Shown piece after piece: positions 59,753 through 64,000 of a DNA stretch of 64,000 bases; within the stretch, counting starts at the first letter, position 1; each line of letters starts with the position of its first letter. A model generated the notes under the pieces. It had not been told where the DNA came from. It made no database searches and was given only the letters and a program-made list of their open reading frames with translations. Source of the DNA: Inia geoffrensis (taxonomy: Eukaryota; Chordata; Mammalia; Artiodactyla; Iniidae); assembly GCA_036417435.1 (NCBI GenBank), contig CM070904.1, positions 21,124,835 through 21,188,834 on the forward strand. Direction: 5' to 3'. The position numbers and the translations under genes were made by a program.

Positions 59753-62700
59753 GTGGCTGAACACACACCCCGGGGCTTTTGTAGGCTCACCCCCTGCCCC
59801 TTAACCTGCACTGCCCCGCCCCAGGCATATGGCAAGCCTTGCAAGTGGGCTACTCGGAGGTTGTCGTGGCTCGCAGGTGGGGCGATTCTAATGAAGTGGG
59901 CTAGAGGTGGGAACTTGCCTAGGAGGAGCTGTGGAGATCCGGGTTCTTCACAGCCCTTCCCTCTCAGCTGTTCCACCATCACATGGATACACCCGGCTGT
60001 GCTTACCTGTAGGAGAGCAATGTTACATCGGCAGATTCCGGAACCACGCAGGGGAGAACAGCAGCAGCATACTCCAGCCGCGGGACACAGGCCTGCTGAG
60101 GCTCCAGGTGTCTGACACAAGCCGAAGTCACAGAGGCCTGAGGTAAAAAAATGGGCATTTCTTAACCCCTTGCTTGCCTTGTCATTGAACGGTCCTTTTG
60201 CCTTTCAGCATAGTTTATATACAATGTTGCGTCACTTTGACTTCTATAGCCACTTGATGCAATTATAACGGTAGCTGCACCTGTAGGGTTTCGGATTTTT
60301 TGCCCCGTTAGTTTATCGAGGAATATTTTGTAGCGTTCCCTGTGCTTTCGGGTGGGTCGCCCTTGATGAGCACTTTTTGATACGTTAAGTGTGTTTCTGT
60401 TTATCCCAATCTCCTAATTCACCCTTCCCCGGTCTCCAGGTTCCCCATGTGGGAACTCCTCGCTTCTTTCTTCCCTTTGTGAACCTGTGTTTCCTTTCTT
60501 TACTAGCTTCCTTTGTATCCCTATTTAGACTGCACACATAAGTGATATCCGGGGATATGTGCCTTGCTGCCTCTAATTGACCAGAGTTAGGGAGATCATC
60601 TTCGGCTCGACCCATGCTGCTGCAAATACTATGAGTTCCTTTTGTTCTGTGGCTGAGTGGTAGGCGAGTGTGTGTAGGTAGCAGAACATCTTTCTCCCTT
60701 CAGCCCTCGCTCGACAGTTTGTTCGTTTGTATGTCTTGGCTGTGGTCAAGGGTACCACAAGCACTGACTGGGTGCAAGTGCTTCCTTCCAATGATGCTAG
60801 TCTCTGGTTATACGACCTGCAGAGGCGTTTCCGAATCTTGTGGTACCTCCAATGTTTATTTAGGTAAGGAATGTGCCTACTGATCCTCATACCTGCTGTT
60901 ACCAATTTACAATTCCACCAACAGCAATAGCTGACTTCCCTTTTTGGCATGCACTCTTGAGCACTTAAAATGTTAGGGTTTGACAGGACTGCAGCCAGGG
61001 AACAACTCGGCTAACTTTCTTTTCACTCTCTAATTATGACAGATCCTGAGCATGTTTTCATTTGAATGTGTTCTTTTCTAAAAGATGGGTGAGTATCACT
61101 GAGTTCTTGAATGGTTCGTGCCTCAGTGTTTGGCCTGATTTGACTTAATTTCAGAGTACCTAGCCCAGGATATTTCTTGAGGGCAGGGTTGTGTTTGCAA
61201 AGCTGCAGGCCATAGACCTTGTGAATGATAGGTGCCTTTCAGCACGGTTGATAAGGTTCTTACGTTTGGTAAGGTTGTTACGGCAGTGTGCTACAAGGCG
61301 GCAGCACTACTCCGTGTGGTCTCTGCTAACTTGAGGAAAGAAAGCCTTAGCGGTGGTCCCAGTGCTGGATTGGAAATGGGGAGTCGAACATGGCTGAACA
61401 CACACCCCTGGGCTTGTGTATGCTCACCTCCTGCCCCTTAACCTGCACTGCCACACCCCAGGCATATCTCAAGCCTTGCAAAAGGGCTCCTCGGAGGGTG
61501 CCGTGGTTCGCACGTGGGGCGACTCTAATGAAGAGGGTTGGAGGTGGGAACCTGCCTAGCAGGAGCTGTGGAGATCCGGTTTCTTCACCGCTCTTCCCTC
61601 TCAGCTGCTCCACACTCATTTGGGAACAGCGGGCTCTGCTTACCTGTAGGAGGGCCACGTTGGATCGGGAGAATGTGGTACCACGCAGGGGAGAATGGGC
61701 AATAGCGGTCCGAGGTGCCGCTGGTCAGGTAGCACGTCCTCCTCCCTTGCTGCCTCAGCAGCAGCATGCTCCGGCCGTGGGGCCCAGGCCTGCCGAGGCT
61801 CCAGGAGCCTTACCGTGGTAAGGACATCACAGAGGCCTGGGGTAACAGAGTAGGCATTTCTTAACCCCTTACTTGCCTTCTCATTGAACAGTGCTTTCCC
61901 TTTCAGCCTAGTTCATATAGAATTTTGGGTCCTTTTCAATTCTACAGCCACCTGATGCAATTATACACGTAGGTGTACCCGTAGGGTTTCGGATTCTTTG
62001 CACTCTTCGTTTATTGAGGAATGTTTTGTAGCGTTCCCTGTGCTTTCCGGTGGGTCGCCCTTGATGAGCACTTTTTGATACGTTAAGCGTGTTTCTGTGA
62101 AACCCGACCTCCTACATCACCCTTCCCCGGTCTCCAATTTCCCCCTCAGGCAACTCCAGGCTTCTTTCTTTCCTTTGTAAACCTGTGTTACCTTTGTGTA
62201 CTAGCTCCCTTAGTATCCGTATTGAGATGGCAGACGTAAGTGTGATATCCTGGGATATGTGTCTTGCTGCCTCTAGTTGACCAGAATTAGTGAGGTCATC
62301 TACTGCTCTATGCATGCTGCTGCAAAGAGTTTGAGTTCGTTTTGTTCTGTGGCTGAGTGGTAGTCGACTGTGTGTAGGTAGCTGCACATCTTTCTGCATT
62401 CACCCCTCGCGGCACATTTCGTTCTTTGGATGTCTTGGCTGCGGTCATGGGTACCACAAGGACCGCTGGGGTGCAAGTGCTTCCTTCCAATGATGCTAGT
62501 CTCTGGTTATGCGACCTGCAGCGGGGTTTCCGAATCTCGTGGTACCTCCAGTGTTTACTTTGGTAAGGAATGTGCCTACTGATCCTCATACCGGCTGTTA
62601 GCAATTTACAATCCCACCAACAGCAATAGCTGGCTTCTCTTTTTGGCATGCCCTCTTGATCACTTATGATTTTAGGGTTTGAGAGGACTGCAGCCAGGGA

Positions 62701-63069
62701 CCACCTCGTGTAGCTTTCTTTGCACTCTCTAATCATGACAGATCCTGGGCATCTTTTCTTTTGAGTGTGCTGTTTTCTAAAACGCGAGTGAGTACCACTG
62801 AGTTCTTGAAAGGTTCCTGCCTCAGAGTCGGGCCTGAGTTGAATTCGTTCCCGATTCCCAGCCCGGGATAATTCTTGAGGGCAGGGTTGTGTCTGCAAAG
62901 CCGCAGGCCATAGGCCTTGTTGTTGATAGGTGCCCTTCAGCACTGTTGTTAAGGTTGTTACGGCAGTGGGCCACAAGGCGGCAGCACTACTCCGTGTCGT
63001 CTCTGGTAACATGGGGAAAGAAAGTCTTAGCGGGGGTCCCGGTGTTGGATTGGAAATGGGGAGTCGAAG
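59753..63069 (+). repeat. Repeat unit U19 (type a/alpha), 3317 bp
   Basis: Half 1 is 59753-61389 and half 2 is 61390-63069. L1 fragments lie at 60577-61110 and 62277-62810; CTCF-like motifs at 61291 (weak) and 62971 (strong). It matches U1 at every marker I checked, including C at 62655, where U14 has G. Confidence 0.95.
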
Positions 63070-63716
63070 GTGGCTGAACACACACCCCGGGGCTTTTGTA
63101 GGCTCACCCCCTGCCCCGTAACCTGCACTGCCCCGCCCCAGGCATATGGCAAGCCTTGCAAGTGGGCTACTCGGAGGGTGTCGTGGCTCGCAGGTGGGGC
63201 GACTCTAATGAAGTGGGCTGGAGGTGGGAACTTGCCTAGGAGGAGCTGTGGAGATCCGGGTTCTTCACAGCCCTTCCCTCTCAGCTGTTCCACCATCACA
63301 TGGATACACCCGGCTGTGCTTACCTGTAGGAGGGCCATGTTACATCGGCAGATTGCGGAACCACGCAGGGGAGAACAGCAGCAGCATCCTCCAGCCGCGG
63401 GACACAGGCCTGCTGAGGCTCCAGGTGTCTGACACAAGCCGAAGTCACAGAGGCCTGAGGTAAGAAAATGGGCATTTCTTAACCCCTTGCTTGCCTTGTC
63501 ATTGAACGGTCCTTTTGCCTTTCAGCATAGTTTATATACAATGTTGCGTCTCTTTGACTTCTATAGCCACTTGATGCAATTATAACGGTAGCTGCACCTG
63601 TAGGGTTTCGGATTTTTTGCCCCGTTAGTTTATCGAGGAATATTTTGTAGCGTTCCCTGTGCTTTCGGGTGGGTCGCCCTTGATGAGCACTTTTTGATAC
63701 GTTAAGTGTGTTTCTG
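63070..63716 (+). repeat. Partial repeat unit U20 (type b), cut by gap
   Basis: These are the first 647 bp of half 1 with the type-b marker CTGCCCCGTAACC near 63112. This continues the five-unit order after U19. The copy stops at the N run, before its L1 fragment and CTCF-like motif. Confidence 0.95.
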
Positions 63717-63916
63717 NNNNNNNNNNNNNNNNNNNNNNNNNNNNNNNNNNNNNNNNNNNNNNNNNNNNNNNNNNNNNNNNNNNNNNNNNNNNNNNNNNNN
63801 NNNNNNNNNNNNNNNNNNNNNNNNNNNNNNNNNNNNNNNNNNNNNNNNNNNNNNNNNNNNNNNNNNNNNNNNNNNNNNNNNNNNNNNNNNNNNNNNNNNN
63901 NNNNNNNNNNNNNNNN
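63717..63916. other. Assembly gap, 200 N
   Basis: A run of exactly 200 N, the round size used as a placeholder by several scaffolders. The left side stops 646 bp into a half 1 and the right side resumes 14 bp into another half 1. The true missing length is therefore about 2,685 bp plus a whole number of 3.3-kb units, and cannot be 200 bp unless the array structure itself changes there. Confidence 0.97.
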
Positions 63917-64000
63917 ACGCCTGGGCTTTTGTAGGCTCACCCCCTGCCCCTTAACCTGCACTGCCCCACCCCAGGCATATGGCAAGCCTTGCAAGTGGGC
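63917..64000 (+). repeat. Partial repeat unit after the gap, U4-like head
   Basis: These 84 bp are half-1 head sequence. They carry ACGCCTGGG and CCCCACCCC, variants shared only with U4 (10010-10093). The array therefore continues past the gap, but not with the type b copy that precedes it. Confidence 0.93.

Larger units (their letters stand above)
46486..63069 (+). repeat. Five-unit higher-order repeat, copy 2 (U15-U19)
   Basis: This is the tandem copy of 29902-46485 with exactly the same length. Differences seen: 47075, 47511, 48816, 54490, 57649 and 62655 against 30491, 30927, 32232, 37906, 41065 and 46071. U20 begins a third copy before the assembly gap, so the amplified block probably continues. 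Confidence 0.9.
1..64000 (+). repeat. Macrosatellite array, 3.3-kb dimeric unit
   Basis: The whole window is one head-to-tail array. The segment starting GTGGCTGAAC recurs at 43, 3360, 6678, 9996, 13313, 16631, 19948, 23266, 26584, 29902, 33220, 36537, 39851, 43169, 46486, 49804, 53121, 56435, 59753 and 63070, giving steps of 3317 or 3318 bp and two of 3314. The paralogous half 2 begins with ATGGCTGAAC, 1,637 bp (1,633 bp twice) after each start. No unique sequence interrupts the array and neither true end is in the window. Step lengths have simple causes: a one-base indel in half 2 (CTTTCCC versus CTTTACCC, e.g. near 2190 and 5505) makes 3317 or 3318, and a 4-bp deletion in half 1 makes 3314. 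The unit phase is arbitrary. The array has CTCF-like motifs and L1-derived sequence but no open reading frame I regard as a gene. Confidence 0.98.

Noticed and set aside
63479..63994. 171-codon - strand frame and 82-codon + strand frame across the gap
   Set aside because: They run through 200 unknown bases and join two out-of-phase repeat copies.
1..64000. Human D4Z4 (also a 3.3-kb unit)
   Set aside because: D4Z4 units are very GC-rich and carry a DUX4 double-homeobox frame. No homeodomain-like frame exists here on either strand and the composition is far more balanced.
1..64000. Bacterial or phage system, CRISPR array, or ribosomal DNA
   Set aside because: Spacing of 3.3 kb with near-identical contents is not CRISPR. 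No rRNA core sequences or operon-like coding tracts are present, and L1 sequence marks the DNA as mammalian.

Overview
The window is one uninterrupted block of a head-to-tail tandem repeat (a macrosatellite). I see no conventional protein-coding gene, rRNA, tRNA, CRISPR or bacterial-type operon. Phased on the GTGGCTGAAC at position 43, it holds 19 complete units of 3,314-3,318 bp (43-63069), a partial 20th (63070-63716), a run of exactly 200 N (63717-63916) and 84 bp of another copy. Positions 1-42 are the tail of the preceding unit. Host: each unit carries degenerate LINE-1 ORF2 carboxy-terminal sequence, so the source is almost certainly a therian, probably placental, mammal. I cannot name the species or chromosome. 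The 200-N run suggests a scaffolded assembly that could not cross the array.

Each unit is a diverged dimer: half 1 (1,637 bp, 1,633 in two units) and half 2 (1,680-1,681 bp). The halves align along their length. They differ by a 60-bp block found only in half 2, an 18-bp tandem duplication near the end of half 1, and many substitutions. Both halves carry the same antisense LINE-1 fragment at the same place, so the L1 inserted before the halves duplicated. Near the end of each half, 99 bp before the next half begins, is a CTCF-like motif on the + strand: CCACAAGGCGGCAG (strong, end of half 2) or CTACAAGGCGGCAG (weaker, end of half 1). I place 38 such sites in 64 kb, all in one orientation. Both halves also carry exon-like splice signals on the + strand and a consensus splice donor on the - strand.

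Layout by unit type (half 1/half 2 haplotypes): U1 a/alpha, U2 b/beta, U3 c/gamma, U4 e/delta, U5 f/beta, U6 g/delta, U7 h/epsilon, U8 h/gamma, U9 i/zeta, U10 b/beta, U11 d/eta, U12 j/epsilon, U13 h/gamma, U14 a/alpha, then U15-U19 repeat U10-U14 in order and U20 restarts b. U10-U14 and U15-U19 are therefore two tandem copies of a 16,584-bp five-unit higher-order repeat with very few differences. U1-U2 show the same a-to-b junction. U3-U9 are a mosaic of the same half types in other combinations.

Interpretation (inference): a recently expanded, non-coding, CTCF-studded macrosatellite. Its architecture is most like the X-linked CTCF tandem arrays of placental mammals (DXZ4; also FIRRE and ICCE), which organise the inactive X. 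Homology to any of them cannot be shown from this window because no flanking genes are present.
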